Source: Pararge aegeria (lineage: Eukaryota; Arthropoda; Insecta; Lepidoptera; Nymphalidae). Taken from it: a stretch of DNA of 64,000 nt. Below, in pieces: positions 53,025-63,793 of the stretch. Made by a program: the position numbers and the translations under genes. The notes below the pieces were generated by a model that worked only from the letters and a program-made list of their open reading frames with translations, was not told the origin of the DNA and ran no database searches. The stretch is taken from contig NC_053197.1 of NCBI RefSeq assembly GCF_905163445.1, positions 3,596,001 to 3,660,000 of the forward strand, in the 5' to 3' direction. The first letter of the stretch is position 1; each line of letters starts with the position of its first letter.

Positions 53025-53309
53025 CAACTACTAGTTAGCCCTTGATCTCACCTGATGGTAAGGATTGATGCGGTATAAGACGGTAGCGGACTAACCTGTA
53101 AGGGAGGATGGCAGTTTTATTAAACCCATACTTCTAATCTATTTCTACGCGACATCGCTCGGCGGCTCGTCTTTGTCGGTAGAGTGGTATCTAGCCACGG
53201 CTGAAGCCTCTCACCAGACCAGAGAAAATTCAGGAATTCCCAAACCCCTGCTCGGAATCGAACCCGAGATCTCCAACTTAAAACTACGGCGCCGCTGCGC
53301 CAGGTCAAA
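53025..53309 (-). repeat. SINE-C, full length
   Basis: In reverse: head ACCTGGCGCAGCGGCGCCGT (A box), CTCGGGTTCGATTCCGAGCA (B box), then GTCTGGTGAGAGGCTTCAGC, AGATTAGAAGTATGGGTTTA and the end CCTTACCATCAGGTGAGATC with an A-run. It is the reference copy for the family in this window. Confidence 0.85.
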
Positions 53310-53544
53310 ATTTCTGCTGGCTGGTCTGAGAATTACGAACAATAATAATTATTATTTTTGGCTCGACCTGGAAAATTTGTTCATTGTAAAGGAAAAAGGC
53401 GGTAGAGTCTTACAAATAATGCTAAAAAGAATTCTGTTAAAATTATAATAAAACTTATTTTCTTTCCCAACCTAATTTGGTAACGTTTAAAAATACGTAT
53501 TATTATTTTATACAAGCTTCTGCCCGCTTTTTATGTTTAAAAAA

Positions 53545-53710
53545 ATTCTGTAGTTGCTTTCTTGGGTTAAATAAAAGCCCATGCTACTCTCTATACTGCC
53601 AACTTACTCTATGAGAAAAATCAAATCGATTGGTTCCTTAGTGTAGGCGTTAGGTAAGGACGAACAAACAAACAAATGAACACACGCTCGCATTTAGAAT
53701 ATTACAATGG
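53545..53710 (-). repeat. Lep1/RTE-like repeat fragment
   Basis: AAATCGATTGGTTCCTTAGT, CGAACAAACAAACAAATGAA and CACGCTCGCATTTAGAATAT are reversed phrases of the Lep1-like 5' half. Confidence 0.4.
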
Positions 53711-53825
53711 GTTAGCTGTTAAAAAAAAAACGTATTATAAATACCTACCAAAAAAGGTACAATTCAATGTATTCGATACAAATAACGACACGAATGGATC
53801 TAAACTCACCATTTGTTTTCCAAAT

Positions 53826-53915
53826 GGAAACTAAAGTTGTTTACTGTTTTCTCTTTATTTGAGTTCCTTTCAAAAACTTTTCTTTTACACGCGGAGTGCA
53901 GCGTTGCATTCGAAG
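53826..53915. repeat. Local diverged duplication, copy 1
   Basis: AACTAAAGTTGTTTACTGTT, GAGTTCCTTTCAAAAACTTT and GCAGCGTTGCATTCGAAG align with 55727-55807. Confidence 0.65.
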
Positions 53916-54282
53916 ATTCCTGTCGGTCATCAAGCGATACGTCTAGGAATAGACTTTTAAGATTGATTTACAAGTTAAAGTATGGTAATTTTATTAAATT
54001 TACATTAAGTTAAGCCTTATGGTTATTTTATTAATTATATAATGACCTGGAACTTTGACAGGTATGCAAAATTTTTAACTCATCACGGTTCAGTTAGCTA
54101 CTGATATGTTGTTGTATAGTGCTGGTATATACTGAAGCTAGCTTCCTCCCTACAAATCTAGCTTATTATACCAGAACAGTGCCAATTCAGAAATAGTTGA
54201 ATCTGAAAATTTGGTGAAATGAAAGCCTACCGCTATAAGATCATGGTGTTGGCCACTTTACTAGAGACGATAACAAAGTAAA

Positions 54283-54440
54283 TTCATCATCATCATATGA
54301 ACCCATTACCTGCTCACACAGCACGGGTCTCCTCCCACAATGAGAAGTGGTTAAGGCCGTAGTCCACCACGCTGGCCTAGTGCGGATTGGTGGACTCCAC
54401 TCACGTTTGAGAACATGTTGGAGAACTCTCAGGCATGCAT
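54283..54440 (-). repeat. SINE-A 3' half
   Basis: A CATCATCATCATATGAACCC tail, GTCTCCTCCCACAATGAGAA, CGTAGTCCACCACGCTGGCC and TTGGTGGACTCCACTCACG. Near-consensus, headless. Confidence 0.82.
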
Positions 54441-54444
54441 ACTG

Positions 54445-56005
54445 ATCGACTATAACAAAAAAAAACACAAGATATTAAAATATTGATAATCTAAAGATAT
54501 AAATGTTGCCGAACAACCATCCTATAACAGGTTGATAGTAGCTATTCTAAAAAAATTTATGTTAACATTCCTTTTTTTAAAATAGGCAATAAAAAAAAAT
54601 TAAACCTAGCCTTACTTCGAGGCAGACTGTAAAAAAAATCCGGTATTATAAGCTGTTTCAATACAATATTATATGTTGTAGCCCTAGTGGTCTCATATTT
54701 TTTCAGAAGAAATGTAACCATTACGTATGACTGCTCCCCCTCAAGGACAGCAAACGGTTTGCTTTTGCCTGTTGGCAATGTTACACCAACCTAATAGAGT
54801 TGTCGAGGATTTTAGACATGCCGCTTTTTAGTTTGTTTTGAAAACAGAAGCTTAAAACGTTTGTTTTTTATTTCATGTCATTTAACGCTGGACTACAATA
54901 TCCTGGGAGCCAAATAAAGTTGAATTCTAATTGAGACCAGTCGATCTTGTAGCCGAGATTATTTGAAAATGGAAACACGGCGTCATCGGCTCGCATTTTC
55001 ATCGGCGGCATTGCTGCTCATGGACCTCTTGTACACTTTTATAGTAGAGGGAGTAATTACTTGGCACAACACGGTTTGTAGGATTTTGACTATTATTATA
55101 ACATGCTAGTGATTATAATCTTGGAAGCTAACCGTACTGTATAATGACGACAATCTATTGCTTGGCGATATCTTACCGTAACTAACTAAAATTTTACCAT
55201 CGATCAACAAGGCGCTGCCTAAGTAAGTAGCGCCTAATCGAAGTAGATTCCTAGGCATACATTTACCTTTTACCAACCGATTTTTACTAAGCATCTCATA
55301 TAACCTAACTAAGCATATTAAAATTGTTGTATTATTGTTACATATTGCGTGGTATTTTGTTTGTAGTACCGTATTTTTAATTTTTCGTATGTATTTGAGG
55401 TTATTGAAAAAAGAAACCAAATTTATATATTTTTTCATCTGTGTCGTGTTAGTTTTCAAGTTCCCTCTGCGCATTACGCGCCGCCTAATCGTTGTTGTAA
55501 CTTAAGATAGCGCCTACGATAGTAAAAAGTTAGTTCTTAATTAGATAAGAAACGTTTTTTTTTTCTTAAAGCATCACCATTAGGCATCCGATTTAAGCGT
55601 TTCCTAAGTTTAGAGGAAATGGGCATAAAGGTACTTTTTCAAAGATTTTTCAACTACGTAACGGTACTGTATTCGAAATAAAATGCATCTTCTAAAGACA
55701 AAACTCGATATCTTTGTTCACCGAATTGTAACTAAAATTGTGTACTGATTTCTCTTTTGAGCTCCTTTCAAAAGTTTTCTTTTCGCAGCGCATTGCTGTA
55801 TTTGAAGCGACTTGTCAGAGGAGCTGTGACAGCTCAGAGCGAAATAGAGTTGGCAGAATTTGGTTACGCCATATTTTAGGGTTGAGATTCTTAAACGGTA
55901 TATTTTAAAACTGTAGCTGCTAAAGCTTTTACATTGGCAACTTTACTTTAAGAAAAAATAATTGCTCACAACCTAACACTATACCCCTTTTATTACCATA
56001 GTTTT
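54445..56005. other. Unassigned intergenic stretch
   Basis: About 1.5 kb. A 122-codon minus-strand frame (55106-55474) lacks motifs. It contains copy 2 of the 53.8 kb duplication. Confidence 0.35.
55727..55807. repeat. Local diverged duplication, copy 2
   Basis: AACTAAAATTGTGTACTGAT, GAGCTCCTTTCAAAAGTTTT, GCAGCGCATTGCTGTATTTG. Same order as 53826-53915. Confidence 0.65.
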
Positions 56006-56009
56006 AGAC

Positions 56010-56250
56010 AGCCGATTGGCGCAGTGGGCCTGCTTTCGGAGTCCAAGGCTGTGGGTTCGATTTCCTCAACTTAAAAAATGTTTGTGTGTTAAACCTGAAT
56101 GTTTTTCAGTGTCTGGGTGTTTTATCTGTTTATTATAAGTATTTATATATATTTTTCATAAAAAATTTCATCCGCTATCTTAGTAGGTGCGACCCATAAC
56201 ATAAGCTACGCTTACTTAGGGACTGGCGATGTGTGTATTGTCAAACAATA
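56010..56250 (+). repeat. SINE-B
   Basis: GACAGCCGATTGGCGCAGTG, GGCTGTGGGTTCGATTTCCT, AATGTTTTTCAGTGTCTGGG, ACATAAGCTACGCTTACTTA and GGCGATGTGTGTATTGTC. The ATTT tail is missing. Confidence 0.82.
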
Positions 56251-56387
56251 AAATAATAGAATGGCTGTCTTTGTACAAAAACAGATTAAACCTTGACCCT
56301 TTTAACAGCAATACGTTTTATATACCTAGTATTTTGAGACCATTGTTACAAATTTTGACCGTAGAAAGTTACCATCCTATTGGCAAA

Positions 56388-56416
56388 GACATGCCAAAAT
56401 AGAATTTTGGCATGTC
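56388..56416. repeat. Perfect inverted repeat, 13-bp arms
   Basis: GACATGCCAAAAT (56388-56400) and ATTTTGGCATGTC (56404-56416) around AGA. Confidence 0.93.
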
Positions 56417-57340
56417 AAATTTATTTATTTATATCCTAAGTATTCTTACAGCTAGCCAAAACGTATACTAAGTCATTTACAGATGTACATTACAATAAAT
56501 ATTAGTTAATTTGTCTAAATATAATTTAGGAAATTATCTAAACTTATATTCAATATATCAATTGATGAGCAATCATATTACTAAGAAATGAGAGCGCGCG
56601 AAATGTTGGAGCATTTCGAGCACAGTGCGTACGAAAAGAACGATTGAAAATAGTGGTCATCTTCCCCTGAATTAAGCGTTCCAGTACATATTCATAAACT
56701 ATGGGCTTAATTGCTATGCCAAACTTGTACGAGGTAAGGCTGCTGCGATCTCTTAGATTGCATTGCATTGCATTCTCACTGAAAATCACGTAGTATTCTA
56801 CTGGTATAATTTGTATAGGAATAAAAGAAAGCCATACCGTTCTCACTCGTGGCGACACAGGTTTGAAGCAACCTCGAAATTGTACGAAGGTTACAGATAA
56901 ATGCTGAGTAGATTCACGAATCCCTCTCAGTATACGAAATTAATATAAATAACAAAAGGGTAAATCCCCAAACTAACAATGAAAAGGGTACATTTAATTC
57001 CACCATTTGCAAGTGGGTTTCAGAGGAGACTAGTTGTCATATCTCTCAGATTTAGTGTTCCCAAAACAATGGTCCTTTATAGTACCTTTCGCATACTGAT
57101 GAATGGGTTAAATCGCTCTCTAAATCCGGTAAGAAAGTATGTAATAATGGGCGTTTAGGGCTTAATACGTAATAGCTCGTCGATCTAGTGCAGTGTGCCA
57201 GCGCTGTTTTATAAGTGGGAAGTCCTAAGTTCGCGATTTACCACCCTCCCAAAAAAACCGCGTAAGTTTGCCGCGTATTAATTATTTATGGGTAAAGGGG
57301 TTAAAAAATATTTAATAAATCGTGGTTACATACATTTATT
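56417..57340. other. Unassigned stretch with a weak minus-strand ORF
   Basis: A TTTATTTATTTAT run at the low end could be the tail of a minus-strand LINE, and a 102-codon minus-strand frame (56550-56858) follows. I do not recognise the protein and there are no polymerase motifs. Confidence 0.3.
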
Positions 57341-57351
57341 GTTCATTACAG

Positions 57352-57600
57352 GTTCTTAACGACAAGGCTGCTTGGAAGCAGGAAGCCTCTCTCACAAGAT
57401 AGTGAATTTAAAAGATTGTAAACTGTAAAATGATGTTGTAAAAGAACAATCTGCTGAGTTTCTCGTCGGCTCTTCTCGGTGAAATCTGCCTGCAGCACCG
57501 GTGGTTGAGTCACTACGAACAGACTGACTTGAAATTTCAAAACTGCTTATAAATTGGGCCTACTTGAAATAAATGTATTTTGAATTTGAATTTGAATTTA
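57352..57600 (+). mobile_element. LINE-A 3' end
   Basis: TTCTTAACGACAAGGCTGCT, a stop after CTCACAAGATAG, then GAGTTTCTCGTCGGCTCTTC, TGAAATTTCAAAACTGCTTA and a TTTGAATTTGAATTTAAG tail. Confidence 0.8.
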
Positions 57601-57639
57601 AGATTTAACACAACTGTTATTTTTTTCGCCTATACCCAA

Positions 57640-57745
57640 AGAAACACTTTACAGTGAATGCAACGAGCATGTCCTTCAACATGCCGTCCCGTGTCCATCA
57701 ATTTCAGGCATAGTTGTTAACCTTAATGTGCCTGTAATTGCACCG
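57640..57745 (+). repeat. REP-2 diverged copy
   Basis: ACACTTTACAGTGAATGCAA, CAGGCATAGTTGTTAACC and TTAATGTGCCTGTAATTGCA follow the REP-2 second half. Confidence 0.45.
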
Positions 57746-57944
57746 GTAGTTAATTAGAAATGACCGAAATACAGCATTGCAACAATGCTGCTTAACGGCT
57801 GAAATAAGCATAGCGATAGTACTCCGGACGAGCTCTGTCAAAAAAAGCTCTACTGCTACTACAACTATCTACTGTCATACGACTGTCATATCCCTAACAA
57901 GTTACAAAAAACTACAGTCATATACCTAACTGGTGGTATAGTCA

Positions 57945-58030
57945 CTACAAACATACATACTTAACATTTCAAAAGTGCTTATAAAGTAAGCCTACTTGAA
58001 ATAAATGAATTTTGAATTTTGAATTTGGAT
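57945..58030 (+). mobile_element. LINE-A terminal fragment
   Basis: AACATTTCAAAAGTGCTTAT, GTAAGCCTACTTGAAATAAA and TGAATTTTGAATTTTGAATT. Only the last part of the 3' UTR and the tail. Confidence 0.75.
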
Positions 58031-58267
58031 AACAAGTTACAACAAATTAGTCATATCCCTAATAGTTTAGCCCGCTACCATCACTTACACTTTTCCTATT
58101 CCTATTTCGTTCCATTCGATCAATATTCTTATCCATCAATTGCTAATTGCTCTGCCAACATAACCAAGCCATTTTCCCATGGCCATCATACGTGCTTAAT
58201 TTCGAATTTTACTTTAAGTTATCTAAGTTTGTGGTAATTTATCCGCTCTTTAACTTTACCCCCTTCA

Positions 58268-58555
58268 CCATCATTAACAATCTATAACCCTCCCACTAAA
58301 GGGCACGGGTGTCCTACCAAAACTTAGTTTAGTTTAATCAATAGTTCACCACGATGGACAAGTGGGGATTGGTGGACTTCACAAGTCTTCTAGTACATTA
58401 TGGAGATCTCTCAAGCAAGTGACACTTCATTGCTTACATAACTTACTAACATAACTTTTATACAAGAAACTAGAGGTTTGCGCCGAGGTTCAAACTCGGT
58501 CCCCTCGAAAGTGGGGCCGTAGTTTTAGCCACTAGACTATCTGCACTCCACAATT
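58268..58555 (-). repeat. SINE-A, near full length, diverged
   Basis: CACTAAAGGGCACGGGTGTC, GATTGGTGGACTTCACAAGT, AGGTTCAAACTCGGTCCCC and TAGCCACTAGACTATCTGCA (A-box region in reverse). Confidence 0.68.
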
Positions 58556-58964
58556 TTCTCTTCATCCACATTTCTGATCCATGCCGCTAATCAAATAAAA
58601 TACATCCCGTCATAAATGTACGTAGGAAATAAGACCTCGCACGATGCTATACTTGACCCAGTGAAAAAGTGTAGCGGAGTGTCCAATTATTTTTCAACAA
58701 TCATAATAATATTATGTCACTAACGTCATCAACAGGCGTGAAGAATTCATGATGACAATCCTCGTAATCACTTTACGAGGTTATAATATGTAGGTTAAAT
58801 ATACAGGTTAAGTGCGTGTTGGAATACTTATATTATTTTGGTTATAACATGTTTTAACGACGCGACAGTTGCCGAAATGGATCGTTCGAGCTACGTATTA
58901 TTTATGAGCGTTTTTCCGCGACTTCATTTATGTACTTAGAGAACCTGTGCAGTTGTAAGCGGCC

Positions 58965-59054
58965 GTTCCTAGTTTCTATTCCACCGAGAAATGGCTGCCA
59001 TCTTCGACTGCATCATAACTTACCATCAGGTGAGATTGCAGTCAAGGGCAATAG
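58965..59054 (+). repeat. SINE-C 3' fragment
   Basis: TTCCTAGTTTCTATTCCACC, ATCTTCGACTGCATCATAAC, TTACCATCAGGTGAGATTGC and AGTCAAGGGC. Confidence 0.6.
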
Positions 59055-59305
59055 GATAAGGATAACGAAACTGATAAAAGAGCTTGGGTGTTAATTATTG
59101 CACCAACGAGGTTTGCTCTTCTACTTATTTTTAACGATAATATGATGGTTATAATATAAAGGAACGACCGGCTAAGTTTATTGTTGGCTACTTCTTAGAC
59201 CAGGGTGCGTTGGAAAGCTTTAGTTATACCATATACACTTTTTCATGTAATCTACGCATCATAAGTGCTATTTAAAGGCCTACTTGAATAAAGATATTTT
59301 TGATT
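59055..59305 (+). mobile_element. LINE-B 3' end
   Basis: AACTGATAAAAGAGCTTGGG (coding TDKRAWV, with the usual TGA stop mutated to TTA), GGCTACTTCTTAGACCAGGG, AGTGCTATTTAAAGGCCTAC and TTGAATAAAGATATTTTTGA. Confidence 0.7.
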
Positions 59306-59789
59306 GAACATGTCGATTTGCATGTTTTGAGAATTGCAGGTACATATACTTCAAAAACAAAGGTCTTTTATAAAATCTTCCAACCCCCTTTTCACCCCCT
59401 AGGTAGAGTTTGAGACTCCGGAATGTCTCAAAATCGGTTGAGCCCTTTTTAGTCTGAAAAAGCAGGCAGACAAACATATTTTTGTTTTATACCATAACTT
59501 TCACATGTTAATAAAAATCCAGACAGTCCAAACAAACGATATAATTTAGTACTTTTATCTTTTTTATTTTCCCTGTAAAGAAAGCTATTAAAATCAATCA
59601 ATCATTTGAGAATTTTTGATAACATTTATTATTAATTTTGGTTAGTAAACAAATGTTATTTTTATATACTAAATTGCAAACATTACAATATCTTTTGATA
59701 TAAGTTTACTGATATATAGAAGCATAGGCGGCCATAATATTGGTCGAATTGTTATAAAGGTATATTCATAATGTTATCAAACTCCTGTC

Positions 59790-59950
59790 AAAGGCCTCTC
59801 TCATCGGGAGGTTTTGCCCATAATCACCACGCTGAGCAGTAGCAAGAGCGGTGAGGCGGTTACCGCAGTAGATCGTAGTAGTAGCACAGACACGGCTCTC
59901 CGTTCTCCGTAGTACCTTTCCCCTTAGCCACCTCCTACGAAACTCATGGG
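59790..59950 (-). repeat. REP-1 copy
   Basis: TCAAAGGCCTCTCTCATCGG, GAGGTTTTGCCCATAATCAC and GAGGCGGTTACCGCAGTAGA are reversed REP-1. Confidence 0.6.
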
Positions 59951-59999
59951 GAAAGGAGGGCTGGTGACTACTTCATATTGATCTTTTTTTTTTTTAAAT

Positions 60000-60312
60000 A
60001 TATAGACAAGTGCTTGACTGAATCACACCTGATGGTAAGTGATGATGCAGCCAAAGATGAAGCGCGCTTGCCTAGAAGATGCCTATTCACTCTTGATTTG
60101 AAGGTACCCAGATTATAGGTATCGGGGAAGACGGAAGAGGGCATTCCAGGCCTTTGCGGTGCGGATCAGAAAGAAAGAAGCACAACGCTTCGTACGTTTT
60201 GATGGTATTTCAACCACGTAACGGTGCAGATTCTTTCGGTACCTCGCAGTTCGATGGTCGAAAGGAGATGGTTTGACCAAATCGAATAGCTCCTGAGCAC
60301 ACTCGCATGCTA
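60000..60312 (-). pseudogene. LINE-D reverse transcriptase C-terminus
   Basis: Minus-strand translation reads ARYRKNLHRYVVEIPSKRT, then CASFFLIRTAKAWNAL, then after a shift of frame VFPDTYNLGTFKSRVNRHL, LGKRASSLAASSLTI. It is the end of a non-LTR polymerase protein of a type common in Lepidoptera (family knowledge). The frame changes in a CTTCC/GTCTTCC run near 60140, and the core polymerase is absent. The 3' end has CTTACCATCAGGTGTGATTC and an A-run. Confidence 0.75.
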
Positions 60313-60319
60313 ATAAAAC

Positions 60320-61345
60320 GGCAGATTATTATCTAGTATGACTAGCATGCGAGTTGACCTCATAGAATGGAATTCTGTATTTCATAATAATTCTCAAAAC
60401 TGTCATGAAATTCTAATCAAATGAATGCAATATCTGTTACGTACAAGTATTGCATGGGATACGTTCATTCACTGCAGGTATCGGAATAGTAAAAGGTCCA
60501 TACGTGCTCGACCGAAATCTATCGCTACAAAATTCATCAAACTGTATGCAAGACTTACCGCGTACTTTATGTTCCACCATACATTTTACAATCAACAGAA
60601 ATTGCAGGGAAAATTGAGGTAAAACGACCACGCTAATAAGCGCCATATTACGTACGGTCGAAACGCCAAAATAGTATCAAACAATTTTACAGTTCGTTAC
60701 CGCTGGTGTCTCGAGCGTAGGTTCATAAAGTATCCTGAGACTGGAACTGGGGCTCCGAAAATAAAATTTCTACTAAAATTTCATATATTCAGTAAAGAAA
60801 CAACCCTCCGAATAGAGTCTTAGGGTCTAGTTTACATTGCTTGTTTGAGATAGGTTGTCGATGCAACGTTGCATCGGATACTTCACCAATTTGAATGATT
60901 TAATTTGGGGAATATGTTCGAAGAGGCTGATGTGGCTTGGACGCGATCGTGTTTGGCAAATTATTAGGTAAGTTAGACAACTTTAAGATTTAATTGTATA
61001 ATCAAACTTCGCTTGAAAGGATACGAGGAATTTAATGATATGTAAGTAGGCTGTCATTGAAAACTTTAAAAATAAAAAAGGCAATTAAAATAATCATACA
61101 TTTATTCTTTCACATTCTTTAACGGTGAAGGAAGTTTAGGTGTTAAAGTATTTAAATTTATTTTAGTGTTGTTATTATAAATATTAGTTTTTTTTTTTTT
61201 ATATTTATGAATTATATTATTTTTGATGTATTTGTGTAACCTAGTTTAAATATTAGCATGAAGTTATTCGCATGTATGTATTTAAAAAAATTATACCACC
61301 AGCTTATTCTCGTCTTCTTTTTTCTTAATTCAAAGATTTCCTAAT
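60320..61345. other. Unassigned intergenic stretch
   Basis: No gene or named family. Short overlapping frames at 60425-60646 lie on both strands without motifs. Confidence 0.35.
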
Positions 61346-61348
61346 TTG

Positions 61349-61385
61349 ACGGCCGAGTGGCGCACAGGACAGCGACCCTGCTTTG
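61349..61385 (+). repeat. SINE-B head fragment
   Basis: GACGGCCGAGTGGCGCACAG and GACAGCGACCCTGCTTT; it ends there. Confidence 0.65.
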
Positions 61386-61554
61386 CCCTGCTGAGTATTT
61401 GATTTATTTATTTAATAACTTAATTACTGAACTCCAACACCAGAATTAAAAGAGTTAGACGTATAAGAGCTTTTTGTGACAGATTTCGTCGTCAGGGAAA
61501 GTAGTTCCGAATTGAAAGGCACGTTAGCTCGTGTTATTACTGACACATGATAAT

Positions 61555-61665
61555 GAATACCTACGCCTAAGTTGATAAGTCAGGGATCTTGTAGGACGTG
61601 TCAGTTGCATGCCCTGCGAAACGTTTACTCTCTTAATAGGCTTTGGTTTTCCAGTAACAGTCAGG
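61555..61665 (-). repeat. REP-2 copy
   Basis: CGTGTCAGTTGCATGCCCTG, CGAAACGTTTACTCTCTTAA and GGCTTTGGTTTTCCAGTAAC. Confidence 0.5.
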
Positions 61666-61702
61666 TATACTAACCCTATATCTTCAAAATATAATAACTT
61701 CA

Positions 61703-62451
61703 TATTCAAATTCAAATTCAAAATTCATTTATTTAAAGTAGGCCTAATATAAGCACTTTTGAAACGTCAAGTCTGTCTGTTTGTAGTGATTCTACCACCG
61801 GTTCGGAAGGCAGATTCTACCGAGAAGAAGCCGGCAAGAAACTCAGCAGTTGCTCTTTTCCAACATCAACAATTTACATTTTGCATTTTAACATTCATTT
61901 TTTTATCTTGTGAGAGCTGAAAGCGGAGCTGGATGATTCCAAGCAACCTTGTCATTACAAAATTCATCAATTGTATAGTAACCTCGCTGTAATAAATGTG
62001 TTTTAACAAATTCTTTAAACTTGTGCATTGGCAGGTCCAAAATTACCTTAGGAATCATATTATAAAAGCGTATACTCAATCCCACAAATGATCCCTGTAC
62101 CTTACGCAGACGATATGCAGATGACACTAATTTATGACCATTTCTTGTAAGTCGACTGTTTATATCCACTTTTTGTTTATAAAGACTAATATGTTGTCTT
62201 ACAAATACTATATTGTTATAAATATATTGTGAAGCTACAGTAAGTATGCCTATTTCTTTAAACTTCTCACGGAGGGATTCGCGTGATTTAAGTTTATATA
62301 TTGACCGTACAGCTCTTTTCTGCAATATAAATATAGTTTCGATATCAGCTGCTTTACCCCATAACAAGATTCCATAGGACATAACACTATGAAAGTACGC
62401 AAAATAAACTAGCCTAGCTATTTTAACGTCAGTAATCTTAAGTAACGTCAT
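61703..62451 (-). mobile_element. LINE-A, 5'-truncated, long minus-strand copy
   Basis: The tail (ATTCAAATTCAAATTCAAAA) is at the low-coordinate end, then the reversed 3' UTR (TTTGAAACGTCAAGTCTGTC, GTTCGGAAGGCAGATTCTAC, GCCGGCAAGAAACTCAGCAG), then the coding remnant. It is truncated at 62451 against a LINE-B 3' UTR. Confidence 0.87.
61903..62451 (-). pseudogene. LINE-A reverse transcriptase C-terminal remnant
   Basis: 182 codons, open to the end of the homologous part. It includes ARLVYFAYFHSVMSYGILLW, FILQKRAVRSIYKLKSRES, EIGILTVASQYIYNNIVFV, RLTRNGHKLVSSAYRLRKV, FYNMIPKVILDLPMHKFKE and DKVAWNHPAPLSALTR. Compared with 27305-28033 it differs at few residues, and it keeps ESLR after KLKSR. 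It lacks endonuclease and polymerase core, so it is a 5'-truncated pseudogene, not a gene. The open frame and high similarity point to fairly recent insertion. Confidence 0.87.
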
Positions 62452-62685
62452 ACATAAGTATTAATTAGACTGTGAGATGTTGATAAAAAAAAAGTCTGGC
62501 TAAGTTTGTTGTGGGCTCTTAGACCAGGGCGCGATGGGAACCCTCCTAGCTTTAGTTTTAAGTTAACGAATGTATTTAGCACCATCACCTAACATTCATA
62601 GTAACATAGTATATGTAGGAACGTGTGAACGTACACAAGCCTACATGAATAAAGCATTTTTGAATTGGAATTTTATAAAAAAAAA
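62452..62685 (+). mobile_element. LINE-B 3' UTR
   Basis: ACTGTGAGATGTTGATAAAA, GTTGTGGGCTCTTAGACCAG, GGGAACCCTCCTAGCTTTAG and CATGAATAAAGCATTTTTGA. It has no coding part left, and it is head to head with LINE-A. Confidence 0.72.
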
Positions 62686-62930
62686 GGGTATAAACACAAG
62701 ATACATACCAGCTAATACTTCAAGGCAAACTTTAGTAGCTATTAAAGTTATTGCCATTTTATAAGTTACTGCGAGATTCTACCAACTGGCATATAGCCTT
62801 GCGGTATCCATTATAAATATTGGATTATTTTCAACCATGCACCTACCTATAATGCTGTCCAAGATGGCTGTAATGTTGTGACTCGTGTATTGCAATATAC
62901 GATACTAACGGATGCCTGCGACTTTGTTTT

Positions 62931-63160
62931 TTTTTATTCCTCTACAAGTTAGCCCTTCTGCAATCTCACCTGTTGATAAGTGATGATGCAATCCAAGATG
63001 GAAGCGGGGTAACCTGTTAGGGAGTATGGTAGTCATACCCCTAATAGGTTTCTACTCCACGTCTTTGTCGGTAGGGGTAACTAGCCACGGCCAAAGCCTC
63101 CCACTAGATCAGACCAGAGAAAATTTAGAAATTATAAATTCTCAAATTAACAGGTTTCTG
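62931..63160 (-). repeat. SINE-C, headless
   Basis: The A-run end reversed (TTTTTTTTTATTCCTCTACA), GCAATCTCACCTGTTGATAA, ACCTGTTAGGGAGTATGGTA, GGTAACTAGCCACGGCCAAA and GATCAGACCAGAGAAAATTT. Confidence 0.78.
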
Positions 63161-63164
63161 TCAA

Positions 63165-63270
63165 GACTGACAGGTTTTTTTAAAATTCGTTTAGTAGTTT
63201 TTGCGTAAAAGAGTAACAAATCCATCCATCCAACCATACAAACTTTCGCATGTATAAATATTTGTAGAAT
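63165..63270 (-). repeat. Lep1-like 5' fragment
   Basis: AAATTCGTTTAGTAGTTTTT, GCGTAAAAGAGTAACAAATC, ACAAACTTTCGCATGTATAA in reverse. Confidence 0.45.
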
Positions 63271-63610
63271 TTGGGGAAGTTTACCTGTTTATCGATTTGA
63301 TAAGATGTCGCGTAGAAACTTATAATTAGGGTTGCGTGTTTAATAAGCTGTTTTGTTGTTTGCATAATTAGAGAGTATATAATGCGTTTCATTTATATAA
63401 GCTTAAAATTTACCAAAATAAAAAGATAAAAAAATAAAATTGGTTTTGGCTGGCTAGGAATTTAAACCCTCCAACCTACAATGGAAAAGCATGGTGGATC
63501 TATAATCTAAAACCCTCGCTTGTTTTAAACTGAAAGATTGACAATTATAGGCTGAGGATGGCAATGAGATTGTTTACGACAAATGAACAACCACGACACG
63601 ACAATGAGTG

Positions 63611-63793
63611 ACGGCCGATTGGCGCAGATGGCAGCAACCCTGCTTTCTGAGTCCAAGGCGAATTCGATTCCCACAACTGGAAAAATGTTTGCGCGATAAA
63701 CATGAATGTTTTTCAGTGTCCGGGTGTTTATCTGTATATTATAAAGTATTTATGTATATTATTCATAAAAATATTCATAAGGCATCTTAGTAG
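63611..63793 (+). repeat. SINE-B, 3' end cut by SINE-A
   Basis: GACGGCCGATTGGCGCAGAT, ATTCGATTCCCACAACTGG, TGTTTTTCAGTGTCCGGGTG and ATAAAAATATTCATAAGGCA. It stops at CATCTTAGTAG, mid-body. Confidence 0.85.

Noticed and set aside
55106..55474. 122-codon minus-strand frame
   Set aside because: Asn/Lys/Leu-rich with no motif, and A+T-driven openness. No support beyond length.
56550..56858. 102-codon minus-strand frame near a TTTATT tail
   Set aside because: It might be a decayed LINE C-terminus, but I see no motif that supports it.
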